The position numbers and the translations under genes were made by a program. Below are positions 25,248-36,090 of a stretch of 64,000 bases of DNA, one piece after another. The notes under the pieces are model-generated. The model was not told where the DNA came from, did not search any database, and was given only the letters and a program-made list of their open reading frames with translations. The stretch's first letter is position 1. Every line of letters begins with the position of its first letter. This DNA comes from JACCZH01 sp963729445 (GTDB lineage: Bacteria; Chloroflexota; Chloroflexia; Thermomicrobiales; CFX8): the NCBI GenBank assembly GCA_963729445.1, contig CAVSNU010000003.1, forward strand, positions 930,001 through 994,000, written 5' to 3'.

Positions 25248-27011
25248 CTATGCTGATTCAGCGGCATCAATCACGGCGAGCGTCTCGCCCATCTTGACGG
25301 ACTGACCAGTGGCGACAGTCAACTCGGAGATAACGCCGCTGCGATGGGCGGTGATCTCGTTCTCCATCTTCATCGCCTCGACGACGCAAATGAGCTGGCC
25401 GATCTCGACCGTGTCACCGGGTTCGACGCCTACCGAGAGGACGGTGCCCTGGATGGGACTCTTGAGCTCTTTCACCGCCGAGCCACCGGTGGCGTGCCCG
25501 GACGACCTGCCCTGGCTGCGGCGCGGCTGGCGCTTTGCAGAGGACGTACCGCCAAGATCCGCGGGAACCGTTACCCGATATGGGCGTCCGTCGACCTTGA
25601 CGACGATCTCGCGGCCATCGTCGGCCTCGCTGTCTGGCGCTTCAAATGGCGTGATGCGCTCCGGCAGACCCGAGCGTTCGAGGAAACCGGTATCGTAGCG
25701 GCCAGCGATGAAGTCGCTGTCACGGAGCAGCGCCTTGTAGAGCGGGATTGTCGTCGCAACTCCACCCACCTCGAAGTCGTCCAGCGCACGCTTCAATCGT
25801 GAAAGTGCCTCCTCGCGATCGCGTCCACGCACGATGAGCTTGGCGATCAGGTTGTCGAATCGTGGATCCACCTCCGCCCCGGCTTCGAAGCCGGTATCGA
25901 CACGCACGCCGAAACCGGCCGGTACCGAGAAAGCAGTCAGTGTGCCTGGAGTGGGCGCAAAGTTGCGCCCTGGATCCTCGGCATTGATCCGGGCCTCGAT
26001 CGCGTGTCCACGGAGCTCGGGCCGCTCATTGAACGACAAGGGTTCTCCGGCGGCGACGCGCAAACCCTCGCGCACGATGTCGATCCCGGTTACTTCCTCC
26101 GTGACCGGGTGCTCCACCTGGACGCGGGTGTTCATCTCCAGGAAATAGAACTCGCCGCCGTGCACCAGGAACTCGACCGTGCCTGCCCCGACATAGCCGA
26201 CGGTCGTCGCCAGCCGCTGGGCAGTCTCGTTCATGGCTGCGCGCATGGTTTCGTCCAGGGCGGGTGACGGGCTCTCCTCGATCAGCTTCTGGTGCCGGCG
26301 CTGGATCGAGCAGTCACGCTCGCCCAGGCCCAGCACATGCCCGTGGCTGTCGGCCATGATCTGGATCTCCACATGCCGGGGACGTTCAAGGTAACGCTCG
26401 GCATAGACGGTGGGGTCACCGAAGTAGCGCTGCGCCTCACCGCTCGCGCCCGCCCAGGCCTCTTCCACTTCGTCTGCTGCGCGGGCGACCCGGAAGCCAC
26501 GGCCCCCGCCGCCGGCGCTCGCCTTGAGCGCGATCGGGTAGCCATGCTCATCGCCGAACGCGCGCGCCCCGGCAGCATCGACCGGACCGTCAGTGCCGGG
26601 CACAAGCGGCACCCGGGCCTCAAGCGCAATCGCCCGCGCCTTCACCTTGTCGCCCATCGCGGCGATGACCTCGGCCGATGGTCCAATAAAGACGAATCCG
26701 GCTTGCTCGCAGGCCTCGGCAAAGCGCGCATTCTCGGCCAGGAAACCGTAGCCGGGATGGATGGCGTCCGCGCCAGACTCAGTGGCGGCGCGGAGCACGG
26801 CGTCGATGTCCAGATAGCCTAGAGGTTGCTCCGACACGAGTGTGACGGCCTCGTCGGCGTATCGCGCGTGGAGCGGTGACCCCTCATCGGGCGTCACGAT
26901 AGCGACCGACTTCAACCGCTCCTCTCGACAGGCCCGCATGATGCGCAGGGCGATCTCTCCGCGGTTCGCAACCAGAACCGTCTCAATCTTTCGTGCTCGA
27001 TCGTGACTCAA
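25248..27011 (-). CDS. pccA: Acyl-CoA (propionyl/acetyl-CoA) carboxylase, biotin carboxylase plus biotin carrier subunit
   Basis: 587 residues. Residues about 10-455 form the biotin carboxylase (LVANRGEIALRIMRACRE, KASAGGGGRGFRV, FLEMNTRVQVEHPVTEEVTG). A linker rich in Arg/Ser leads to a C-terminal biotinyl domain with VEAMKMEN; Lys548 would carry biotin. It carboxylates biotin with bicarbonate and ATP. It works with the carboxyltransferase at 27210 and a small subunit between them. The neighbouring epimerase and mutase genes argue for propionyl-CoA as a main substrate, but these alpha subunits often also take acetyl-CoA. Confidence 0.92.
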   Translation of the reverse strand: MSHDRARKIETVLVANRGEIALRIMRACREERLKSVAIVTPDEGSPLHARYADEAVTLVSEQPLGYLDIDAVLRAATESGADAIHPGYGFLAENARFAEACEQAGFVFIGPSAEVIAAMGDKVKARAIALEARVPLVPGTDGPVDAAGARAFGDEHGYPIALKASAGGGGRGFRVARAADEVEEAWAGASGEAQRYFGDPTVYAERYLERPRHVEIQIMADSHGHVLGLGERDCSIQRRHQKLIEESPSPALDETMRAAMNETAQRLATTVGYVGAGTVEFLVHGGEFYFLEMNTRVQVEHPVTEEVTGIDIVREGLRVAAGEPLSFNERPELRGHAIEARINAEDPGRNFAPTPGTLTAFSVPAGFGVRVDTGFEAGAEVDPRFDNLIAKLIVRGRDREEALSRLKRALDDFEVGGVATTIPLYKALLRDSDFIAGRYDTGFLERSGLPERITPFEAPDSEADDGREIVVKVDGRPYRVTVPADLGGTSSAKRQPRRSQGRSSGHATGGSAVKELKSPIQGTVLSVGVEPGDTVEIGQLICVVEAMKMENEITAHRSGVISELTVATGQSVKMGETLAVIDAAESA

Positions 27012-27018
27012 TCGCTTG

Positions 27019-27213
27019 TCATCCCCTCAACCCACGTTGCCAGTTGCGCCGCCCGTTCTGATGCCATGGCTTCCCGGGACGACTCTGCTGAGCCCACCTC
27101 GATGTCACGAGCGGCTCATGCTGTTCACGTCGTGACGCCAGCAGTGCAGCGGTAATAGCCGCCACGACCTCGGGCGACGCCTGACCCTTGACAGTGATGC
27201 GACTCGTTTTCAC
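27019..27213 (-). CDS. Small acyl-CoA carboxylase epsilon-like subunit
   Basis: 64 residues. Opens with ITVKGQASPEVVAAITAALL, then a Trp and the basic tail RPGKPWHQNGRRNW. This size and pattern (a short helix followed by a Trp/Pro-containing tail) resembles the epsilon subunits that stabilise actinobacterial acyl-CoA carboxylases. Its position between beta and alpha genes fits: it overlaps the pccB stop by four bases and ends seven bases before pccA. The similarity is weak, so function is inferred largely from context. Confidence 0.55.
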   Translation of the reverse strand: MKTSRITVKGQASPEVVAAITAALLASRREQHEPLVTSRWAQQSRPGKPWHQNGRRNWQRGLRG

Positions 27214-28781
27214 AGTGGGATATTACCGTGCTTGCGCGCTGGCCGCTCTTCGCGCTTGTGGCGCAGCATCTCCAGTGATTGGATCAGTCTGCGGCGGGTT
27301 TCGCGTGGATGGATGACTGCCTCGATGTGCCCACGTCCGGCTGCCTGGTATGGCGTCGCGAAGAGATCCTTGTACTCGTTAATCAGCTCGCGCTCGCGCT
27401 GGGTCGGGTCGTCCGCCTCGGCGATGTCGCGCCGGAAAATCAGCCTCACCGCCGCCTCGGAACCCATCACCGCAATCTCAGCCGACGGCCAGGCAAACGA
27501 CACATCGGAGCGAATCGAGCGCGAGCTCATCACGACATAGGCGCCGCCGTAGGCCTTACGCGTAATGACCGTCAGTTTCGGGACCGTCGCCTCACAATAG
27601 GCGTACAACAGCTTCGAACCGTGCCGGATGATGCCGCCATACTCCTGCGCGACGCCCGGCAGGAATCCCGGCACATCCACGAACGTCACCAGCGGGATAT
27701 TGAATGCGTCGCAGAAGCGCACGAAGCGAGCCGCCTTCGTGGATGCGTCGATATCCAGCGTGCCGGCCAGCACCTTCGGCTGGTTGGCGACGACGCCGAC
27801 CGTGCGTCCGCCAATCCGGCTGAACCCGATGATGATGTTCCGGGCCCAGAGTGGCTGGACCTCCAGAAACTCACCGTCATCAACGATCAACGCGATGACG
27901 TCGTGCATGTCGTAGGGTTGATTGGCGTTCGGTGGGATGATCGAGTCGAGCTCCGGGATCTCGAGATCGGTATCCTCGTCAACTTCGTAAACCGGCGCGT
28001 CATCAATATTGTTCGAAGGCAGGAATGCCAGCAAGGCGCGCACCAGATCGAACATCTCGTCTTCGCTTGGCGACGCGAAGTGGGCGACGCCCGAGACCGA
28101 GTTATGGGTAAGCGCCCCGCCCAGTTCTTCGTGAGTCACGTCTTCGCCGGTGACGGTCTTGATGACGTCCGGACCGGTGATGAACATCTGGGAGATGTCT
28201 TCGACCATGAACACGAAGTCGGTCATGGCGGGAGAATAGACCGCCCCACCAGCGCACGGTCCGGCGATGATCGAGATCTGTGGCACGACCCCACTGGCCT
28301 GGACATTTCGCCAGAATACCTCGCCATAACCGGCCAGGCCCTCGACACCCTCCTGGATGCGCGCGCCCGCCGAGTCATTGATCCCGACTATCGGGCAACC
28401 GATCTTCAGCGCCAGGTCCATGATCTTGACCATCTTGTTGGCGAACGCCTCACCGAGCGAGCCACCAAAAGCGGTGAAATCCTGCGAAAATATCGCCACT
28501 TCGCGTCCATCAACGCGCCCGATCCCGGTAATGACGCCGTCTCCGTATGGCCGCTTGGCGTCCATGCCCCCGAAGGTCGCGCGATGCTGAACGAACGCAT
28601 CGAATTCAAGAAACGAGCCGGGATCAACAAGCTTCTCGATGCGTTCCCGCGCTGAGAGCTTGCCGCGGTCAGCCTGTTTCGCGGCCGCCGCCTGTGACTC
28701 TTGCTCAAGCTGGCTCAGCCGCCGGGCGAAATGCTCGCCCGGGTCGCTCTCCCGCCGTCTCCAGCTCTTTCTTCTCGTCAA
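27210..28781 (-). CDS. pccB: Acyl-CoA (propionyl-CoA) carboxylase carboxyltransferase subunit
   Basis: About 523 residues. Carboxyltransferase of the crotonase superfamily that moves CO2 from biotin to propionyl-CoA, giving (S)-methylmalonyl-CoA. Seen: GKLSARERIEKLVDPGSFLE, GGSLGEAFANKMVKIMDLAL, AGPCAGGAVYSPAMTDFVFM, VVANQPKVLAGTLDIDASTKAARFV and GGAYVVMSSRSIRSDVSFAWP. The N-terminus is uncertain. In this frame the only nearby start is TTG at 28781, but the best ribosome site (GGGGAG) leads to TTG at 28788 in another frame, giving an acidic AIDEKKELETAGE start. A small indel near 28745 may separate them. Confidence 0.9.
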   Translation of the reverse strand: MTRRKSWRRRESDPGEHFARRLSQLEQESQAAAAKQADRGKLSARERIEKLVDPGSFLEFDAFVQHRATFGGMDAKRPYGDGVITGIGRVDGREVAIFSQDFTAFGGSLGEAFANKMVKIMDLALKIGCPIVGINDSAGARIQEGVEGLAGYGEVFWRNVQASGVVPQISIIAGPCAGGAVYSPAMTDFVFMVEDISQMFITGPDVIKTVTGEDVTHEELGGALTHNSVSGVAHFASPSEDEMFDLVRALLAFLPSNNIDDAPVYEVDEDTDLEIPELDSIIPPNANQPYDMHDVIALIVDDGEFLEVQPLWARNIIIGFSRIGGRTVGVVANQPKVLAGTLDIDASTKAARFVRFCDAFNIPLVTFVDVPGFLPGVAQEYGGIIRHGSKLLYAYCEATVPKLTVITRKAYGGAYVVMSSRSIRSDVSFAWPSAEIAVMGSEAAVRLIFRRDIAEADDPTQRERELINEYKDLFATPYQAAGRGHIEAVIHPRETRRRLIQSLEMLRHKREERPARKHGNIPL

Positions 28782-28886
28782 TCGCCAATTATGTGCTCCC
28801 CATAGCCTTGAATCGCCCAGATGTCTCGTGGTGGCGCGAATGGTGGAACGTGTCCGAGCGAATCCGATCATTGTTAAAGCCCATCT

Positions 28887-28961
28887 CGTACGCGGCGCAA
28901 TTCATTGCGCCCTGCGTGGCCGTCCCGGCGTCGGAGAGGGCGCAATAAATTGCGCCGTACG
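28887..28961. repeat. Family A palindromic repeat, copy 2
   Basis: 75 bp, CGTACGCGGCGCAATTCATT at the left end and its inverted counterpart ending GCGCCGTACG. It lies between mut and pccB, upstream of pccB on the transcribed strand. Confidence 0.8.
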
Positions 28962-29082
28962 AACTACGGGATTCTTGCGCCCAGCGAATGAATCAGGACA
29001 TACTCATCATTTAGCTACAACGTACGATAAAGTCATTCATCAATGCTGCATGGATCCACGAACCCACCTCGGGAACCCCGTC

Positions 29083-30684
<1,602 letters not shown>

Positions 30685-30698
<14 letters not shown>

Positions 30699-31137
30699 CC
30701 TCCATTGTACTGCGTCGTTCAACAAGCTCCGATAACACTCCTGCGCACGACCTCGGGTGGATGAACGCGACCCGCCAGTTGTGCAGGCCAACGCGCGGCT
30801 GTTTGTCGATCACCTCGACACCCTCACTCACGAGCTGGGCCAGCGTGGCTTCAATGTCATCGACGAGGTACGCGACGTGGTGCAGCCCCTCGCCCCGCGC
30901 AGCGAGGAATCGGCCGAGCGGGGAGTCGCTGTCGAGCGGCGAGATCAGCTCGATCCAGCTATCGCCGGCCCGGATCGGCACCGCGTCGATGTTCTGGGAT
31001 TCAAGCCGCTCTGGATCACCCGCCTGAAACCCCAGCGCGCGGTATTTCTCAACCGCCGCACCGAGGTCTCGCACGATGATTCCCACATGGTGGATTGGTC
31101 CAATCGGCGCTGTCACCGCGGCCGTACCGTATCCCAC
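30685..31137 (-). CDS. mce: Methylmalonyl-CoA epimerase
   Basis: 150 residues, vicinal-oxygen-chelate fold. Converts (S)- to (R)-methylmalonyl-CoA between the carboxylase and the mutase. The metal ligands sit in PIHHVGIIVRDL, in GEGLHHVAYLVDD and in a downstream Glu (LSELVERR). A start a few codons later (near VTAPIGPIHH) is possible. Its 3' end overlaps the provisional mutase start. Confidence 0.9.
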
Positions 31138-31143
31138 CGGCCT

Positions 31144-31170
31144 GGGAGAGGACGAGCCCCTCCCCGATCG
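31144..31170. repeat. Family D hairpin
   Basis: GGGAGAGGACGAGCCCCTCC followed by CCGATCG, in the 51-base gap between minE and mce. It may act as a partial terminator. Confidence 0.5.
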
Positions 31171-31188
31171 GATTTCCTACAGGCCATT

Positions 31189-31461
31189 TCAGTACTGCCG
31201 GCTGCCGGCCGCTCGCCGGACCGGGACGTTGGCAACCAGGCTCTCACCATGCTCGGAACGCGTGATGTTCACGTCAAGCTGGTTGGGGTCTACATCAAGG
31301 TGCCGCGACAGAATCTGGTAGATGTCGTGCCGGATCGCGTCCATCATCTCGGGCGTCAACCGGACGTGATCCTGGACCAGCACCTCGACCAGGCGTTGTT
31401 TCGCAACCGACGCGCTCGAGTGTTGTGGCCGCCTGCCGAGGAGAGTATCGAGCCATCCCAT
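31189..31461 (-). CDS. minE: Cell division topological specificity factor MinE
   Basis: About 90 residues from the ATG at 31461 (GAGGGA seven bases upstream). The N-terminus MGWLDTLLGRR is the membrane-targeting and MinD-contact helix, AKQRLVEVLVQDHVRLTPEMM covers the anti-MinCD strand, and ISRHLDVDPNQLDVNITRSE-type sequence forms the dimerisation domain. MinE stimulates MinD ATPase and restricts MinC to the poles. The MinD stop lies 14 bases upstream. Confidence 0.93.
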   Translation of the reverse strand: MGWLDTLLGRRPQHSSASVAKQRLVEVLVQDHVRLTPEMMDAIRHDIYQILSRHLDVDPNQLDVNITRSEHGESLVANVPVRRAAGSRQY

Positions 31462-31475
31462 TTTCGATTCCCTCT

Positions 31476-32339
31476 CTATCGTGTCGACAGGCTGGCACGC
31501 GGCGCAGCGCTGCGAATCCCAAAGGCGCGTAGCACCCGGCTCCACGCGCCGCCGTCTTCCGTCAGCGGCGCGAGCGGGATGTCCTTGCCGGTGATGCGCT
31601 GGGCGATTTCGCGGAACGCCTCGCCGGCCCTGGAGTCCATGTCAAGCGCGGCCGGCTCGCCGCGGTTGGTCGACATGACGATGTTCTCATCCATCGGAAT
31701 CATGCCGATCACTGAGATCGCCAGGATGTCGGTGACGTCTTCGAGACTCATCATCTCGCCGCGCTTGACCAACGCGGCGTCGACCCGGTTGAGGATCAGC
31801 TTCGGCACCGGCAGCTCTGCTGCCTCGACCAGCCCGATGATCCTATCGGCATCCCTCACCGCAGAGACCTCCGGGTTGGTGACCACCAGCACCTCGTCCG
31901 CCCCCGCGATCGAGTTGCGGAAGCCCTGCTCGATGCCGGCCGGCGAGTCGATAATCGTGTAGTCAAACTGCTTGCGCAGCTCGTCACACAGCGCCACCAT
32001 CTGGTGCGGTGAGACAGATTCCTTCTCGCGCGTTTGCGCCGCCGGAATGAGATGCAAGTTCGGCAAGCGCTTGTCGCGGATCATCGCCTGCCGCAGGCGG
32101 CAGGTGCCCTCGACCACATCTACCAGGTCATAGACAATGCGGTTCTCCAGACCCAGCACGATGTCCAGGTTCCGCAGCCCGATGTCCGCGTCGATCAACA
32201 CGACCGATTTGCCCTGGGCGGCCAGCGCCGCGCCGATATTGGCCGTCGTGGTGGTCTTGCCGACACCACCTTTGCCGGACGTGATCGTGATAACACGACC
32301 GCCGACGTTAACGTTCGATTCGTGAACTCCGTTATCCAC
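31476..32339 (-). CDS. minD: Septum site-determining ATPase MinD
   Basis: 287 residues with a GTG start. Deviant Walker A GKGGVGKTT at residues 22-30, IDADIGLRNLDIVLGLENR, DYTIIDSPAGIEQGFRNSI and NRVDAALVKRGEMMSLEDV. The C-terminal stretch AWSRVLRAFGIRSAAPR can form the amphipathic membrane-targeting helix. MinD recruits MinC to the membrane and oscillates or localises with MinE. It sits in the order minC-minD-minE with short gaps. Confidence 0.96.
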   Translation of the reverse strand: MDNGVHESNVNVGGRVITITSGKGGVGKTTTTANIGAALAAQGKSVVLIDADIGLRNLDIVLGLENRIVYDLVDVVEGTCRLRQAMIRDKRLPNLHLIPAAQTREKESVSPHQMVALCDELRKQFDYTIIDSPAGIEQGFRNSIAGADEVLVVTNPEVSAVRDADRIIGLVEAAELPVPKLILNRVDAALVKRGEMMSLEDVTDILAISVIGMIPMDENIVMSTNRGEPAALDMDSRAGEAFREIAQRITGKDIPLAPLTEDGGAWSRVLRAFGIRSAAPRASLSTR

Positions 32340-32387
32340 GTGTTCCCCCTGATCTCGCCGCCGCCACCGACCTCGCCCCGGCCTTGG

Positions 32388-33119
32388 CTAGCTCAAGCGG
32401 CCCCGGCGCTCCATTCCGCGCCACGGCTCGACCACGATATTAGAACCCGTCACATATGCGCATTGCGCAGCGTCAACTTCATACTCCTTACCATCCGGCG
32501 GCCGAGCCACGATCGCCCCAATTCGAATCTGCGTCGGTTGAAGCTTCAAAGCGCATATCATCGCCTCGTCAGAGCCGTCCGCGCCGGCGTGCACCGTCCC
32601 GCGCAACGTTCCCCAAACGATGATGTCTCCTACAGCCGAGATCTGCGCACCGGCGTTCACGTCGCCCATAATGACCAGATCACCGTCGCTGTGGATGGTC
32701 GCACCGGAACGGAGGGTCCGGCGTATATAGACCGCCCGGTGCTCGACGTCTCGCGCCGGCCGCCTGGGCAGTTCCTTCACCCGATCCCGGCGCGCCACGA
32801 TGCGCAGCGGGCGATGACCGAGCTCATTCAGGATGACCCGTGACTCGTGCAGGCTGGCGGTGATGTTGGTCAGCCGCACGCCGCGCTCGGTCAGGATCTC
32901 CTCGATCCGCTCGATTTCAAGCTGATCGGGGATGCGCTGGTCATAATCCAGCACCACCTGGGAGTCCTTGAAGAAATCGCGGCCACTGTCGACCGCTTCC
33001 CGGATCTGGACCATCAACTCGTCCGACGGCAAGTCCTCAGGCAGGTAGAAGACGATTCCATCGCGGGTGCCTCGCACCCGGAGCTGCATGTTCTCAATAC
33101 GTTCAAATTGCTCCGCCAT
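32388..33119 (-). CDS. minC: Septum site-determining protein MinC
   Basis: About 243 residues from the ATG at 33119 with GAGGGTGG ahead. The N-terminal domain ends near residue 100 (RGVRLTNITASLHES). The C-terminal beta-helix carries the MinC repeats: VYIRRTLRSGATIHSDGDLV, GDVNAGAQISAVGDIIVWG and HAGADGSDEAMICALKLQP. It blocks FtsZ assembly away from mid-cell. It lies 50 bases after mrdA, joining the Min genes to the elongation operon. Confidence 0.95.
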   Translation of the reverse strand: MAEQFERIENMQLRVRGTRDGIVFYLPEDLPSDELMVQIREAVDSGRDFFKDSQVVLDYDQRIPDQLEIERIEEILTERGVRLTNITASLHESRVILNELGHRPLRIVARRDRVKELPRRPARDVEHRAVYIRRTLRSGATIHSDGDLVIMGDVNAGAQISAVGDIIVWGTLRGTVHAGADGSDEAMICALKLQPTQIRIGAIVARPPDGKEYEVDAAQCAYVTGSNIVVEPWRGMERRGRLS

Positions 33120-33169
33120 CGTGACCACCCTCTTCGTCCGCTACGACTACCAACCACCGGCCAACGCGC

Positions 33170-35452
33170 TTACGCTTTCCATCCTCCGTGGAAGTACGCC
33201 TCAAGAATCTTGTTCGTCACCGGCCCGGCAAACGTCGAACCCGCGCCACCCGACACGATCAAAACCGCCACCGCGATCTCGGGATTCTCGTAGGGTCCGA
33301 ACGCCGTGAACCAGGCGTGCGACTTCGCGTACAACCCGTTCTCGGCGAGACCGAACTCCGCCGTGCCGCTCTTGCCGGCAATGGGAGGATCGCTAATCGT
33401 GATCTGTCGATGACCCGTGCCATTCGGACTGGTAATCGTCTGGCGCATGCCCGTGCGCACGATTTCGATGTATTCGGGGTTGATCTGGAGCTCGCGCAAC
33501 AGCTTCGGGGGATACTCCTTCACCACCTCGCCGTCGTCACGGGTGAGCGCCTTTACCAGCCGCGGCCTGTAGAGTGAGCCGCCGTTGGCGATGGCCGCCG
33601 TGGCGTTCAACATTTGCAGCGGCGTGTTGAGCAGATGCCCCTGGCCGATGGACACGTTGATCGTGTCACCAATTGACCAGTTCTCCCCCAGCTCCTGGAA
33701 AAGCCACGTCGGGTTCGGCACAACGCCTTCAGCTTCGCCGGATAACTCGATCCCGGTGGGGCTGTTGTAACCAAACACGTCGCGGAGGTATTCGCCGATC
33801 GTCTCAATACCCATCCCGCGGAAGTAGTGGCGCTCGGGATCGCCCGGATTGTAGTAATGGACGTTGTCGGCGTTCGGCGCGTCATCGGGTTTGTCGCCGG
33901 GCGCGCCAACATTGTAGTAATAGATGTCACAGGACTCAGAGATGCTCTTGTAGATGTCGACCTGCTTGTGTCCCTCGGGAACCCAGCAGACGTACTGGTT
34001 ACCCTGCGTCTCGTCCCAGGTCCAGGGCACGCGGATTGAGCCGAGGCAGTTGAACTGATCTTCAGGCCGGACGGTTCCAGATTGGAGGGCGGCACAAGCC
34101 ATCAGTGGCTTGATAACCGATCCCGGCGCGTAGAGCCCAGAGATCGCTCGGTTCAGGAGCGGCTGGAAGTTGTCCTCTTCGAGGTCGTTGCCGTTACTGT
34201 CTTTGCCCAGATACTCGTTGTATTTCTCCTGAGAGATGCCGCCAACGAAGTCACGGTTGTCGAAGCTGGGCAGAGACACCATCGCCTGGATCTCGCCGTT
34301 CTGGGGATTCATCGCGATCGCGACGCCGGCTCCAACTCTATCGCCGCCAATCTTGAGCGAGGCCTCGTTGGCCTGATCGATACCTTCTTGAAGGGCCTGG
34401 GCGACGATCTTCTGAAACTCTATGTCGATCGTGAGCTGCACGCTTAGCCCCGACACCGGATCGCGTCGCTCGTTGAGCAACTCGAACCGCTCCACACCGC
34501 CCGAGTCAACCTGTACCCAGCGTCCGCCTTTGGTTCCGCGCAGCTCCTGCTCAAGCGCTTCTTCAACGCCGCCGCGGCCGACGTTGTCGTCCGGATCATA
34601 AATGGCAGTGCCGGTAGCGGTTGTTGCGGCTTCGTACTCCTCCTCGGAGATCGGCCCCACATAGCCGAGCAGATGCGAGAACATGACTCCACCGCTATAC
34701 TGGCGGACCAGCGTCTCGTCGTCCACCACCACACCTGGCAGGTAGAGCGCGTTGGACGCAATCGTTAAGGCGGTGTTCCGATCAACGTCGGTCTTGACCA
34801 CCATCGGCAGCTCCGACGAACCGTGGACTTCAAGCGAGTAGTCGAGCATCGACACCTTGCGCACGCCGGGGATATCCCGCAGCGTCGCCGCCAGCGTCTC
34901 CGCGTCAGCCGTGCTCAGGTCGATCTGAATCGGGACCATCACCGCACCCTCGCGGGATAACTGATACAGCAACGTCTCGCTGTTGATCTGAACGTGCTTG
35001 GCAACTGCGTTCACAACGGCAGCCTCAGAGCCGAGCGGCACCATCGATCGGTCCAGCACGACTGTTTCGCCAAGCTTGAGCGTGTCAGAAACCGTTGTGA
35101 GTACTTGCTCCCGGTGGACCTCATCCTCCGGCAGCAGGTTCGGGACGATCCTGACGGTCCAGACGCGGCGATTCTCAGCCAGTGGCCGGCCCTGCCGGTC
35201 GGTAATGCGCCCCCGGGCAGCCTTCAAGCGCTCGAAGCGCGTCGTGTTGCCTTCGGCTTCGACGTCGTAGTCCGTTCCCTCGACAATCTGCATCTGCCAG
35301 AGCTTGGCGCCAAGGGCAAGAAAACCGGCCCCGACGACACTACGCATCAGGAGCAACCGCCGTGAGAGCGTTATCTCATCATTGCCGTCGCGGGGGGTCT
35401 TGCGACGTTCCCCCGGCTTGGCCATCTCTAAGCGGCGTTTTTTACGAAACAC
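33170..35452 (-). CDS. mrdA: Elongation penicillin-binding protein 2
   Basis: 760 residues, class B transpeptidase that works with RodA in side-wall synthesis. One N-terminal membrane helix (LLLMRSVVGAGFLALGAKLW), pedestal with RGRITDRQGRPLAENRRVW, then catalytic motifs APGSVIKPL (Ser nucleophile and Lys), SESCDIYYYN (SxD as usual for PBP2) and AGKSGTAEFG (KSG). It is about 120 residues longer than the E. coli enzyme, mainly through inserts in the pedestal and near the SxD motif. The GTG start overlaps the mreD stop by 11 bases; an ATG at 35425 is an alternative. Confidence 0.93.
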   Translation of the reverse strand: MFRKKRRLEMAKPGERRKTPRDGNDEITLSRRLLLMRSVVGAGFLALGAKLWQMQIVEGTDYDVEAEGNTTRFERLKAARGRITDRQGRPLAENRRVWTVRIVPNLLPEDEVHREQVLTTVSDTLKLGETVVLDRSMVPLGSEAAVVNAVAKHVQINSETLLYQLSREGAVMVPIQIDLSTADAETLAATLRDIPGVRKVSMLDYSLEVHGSSELPMVVKTDVDRNTALTIASNALYLPGVVVDDETLVRQYSGGVMFSHLLGYVGPISEEEYEAATTATGTAIYDPDDNVGRGGVEEALEQELRGTKGGRWVQVDSGGVERFELLNERRDPVSGLSVQLTIDIEFQKIVAQALQEGIDQANEASLKIGGDRVGAGVAIAMNPQNGEIQAMVSLPSFDNRDFVGGISQEKYNEYLGKDSNGNDLEEDNFQPLLNRAISGLYAPGSVIKPLMACAALQSGTVRPEDQFNCLGSIRVPWTWDETQGNQYVCWVPEGHKQVDIYKSISESCDIYYYNVGAPGDKPDDAPNADNVHYYNPGDPERHYFRGMGIETIGEYLRDVFGYNSPTGIELSGEAEGVVPNPTWLFQELGENWSIGDTINVSIGQGHLLNTPLQMLNATAAIANGGSLYRPRLVKALTRDDGEVVKEYPPKLLRELQINPEYIEIVRTGMRQTITSPNGTGHRQITISDPPIAGKSGTAEFGLAENGLYAKSHAWFTAFGPYENPEIAVAVLIVSGGAGSTFAGPVTNKILEAYFHGGWKA

Positions 35453-35933
35453 GTCTCGGTAGCCACCGATCCATCATGAGTAAGAGTCCATATACCAGCG
35501 GTACGAGTAATGCATTCAAGAATGCGGCCAGAACCGCTAAACGTACTTCCCCGGTCAACTCGACAGCCCGTCCACTAAACGTCTGCATGAGCACCTCGAT
35601 CAACCGGTAGACAATCGTCGCGCCAACAACCGCAACGATGGGAAGCACTGCGCCTGATCGAAAGAGCCGGCCCCGCACCAATCCGCCGATAATCGCGACG
35701 GCCAGAAACGGGATCACATGCGTCCCGAGCGGGTCCAGCGTCAAGAAGTCCACCCAGAGCCCCAGGCCAAATGCCCAGAGCAGGCCCTCTTCAGGGCCAC
35801 GCGACGCACTCCAGACGAGCAAGAGCACCAGCGCGACGTCCGGAACGATGTTCAGAAGCTCCATTGCTGGTAAGAAAGTCGCCTGCAGGAGCGTCAAGAA
35901 CATCAGCACAATCGTAAACAGAAACCGGTCCAC
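35442..35933 (-). CDS. mreD: Rod shape-determining protein MreD
   Basis: 163 residues, GTG start, five to six membrane helices. Opens with FLFTIVLMFLTLLQATFLPAME and contains the family's VPDVALVLLLVWSASRGPEEG and GLWVDFLTLDPLG. MreD supports MreC and the RodA-PBP2 pair. In most bacteria it follows mreC; here four genes lie between them. Confidence 0.9.
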   Translation of the reverse strand: MDRFLFTIVLMFLTLLQATFLPAMELLNIVPDVALVLLLVWSASRGPEEGLLWAFGLGLWVDFLTLDPLGTHVIPFLAVAIIGGLVRGRLFRSGAVLPIVAVVGATIVYRLIEVLMQTFSGRAVELTGEVRLAVLAAFLNALLVPLVYGLLLMMDRWLPRRVS

Positions 35934-36090
35934 GTTTATTGCCTCACGTCAGCTAACCGTGACATCTGGTCCTAGGCGGAACTGCTCATCCAGCAGCGGG
36001 CCAGCGGTTTCCTGACAGTCATAATAACACAGAATCAGAGAAGTCAACCATGTTTTCATGCGAACGTACGCACACAGTGGCCGCGATGGG

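Noticed and set aside
27279..28655. Long open frame antisense to pccB
   Set aside because: Shadow of the carboxyltransferase gene with Arg/His-rich composition and no domain. The same applies to long antisense frames over ftsA, dnaX and the M20 gene.
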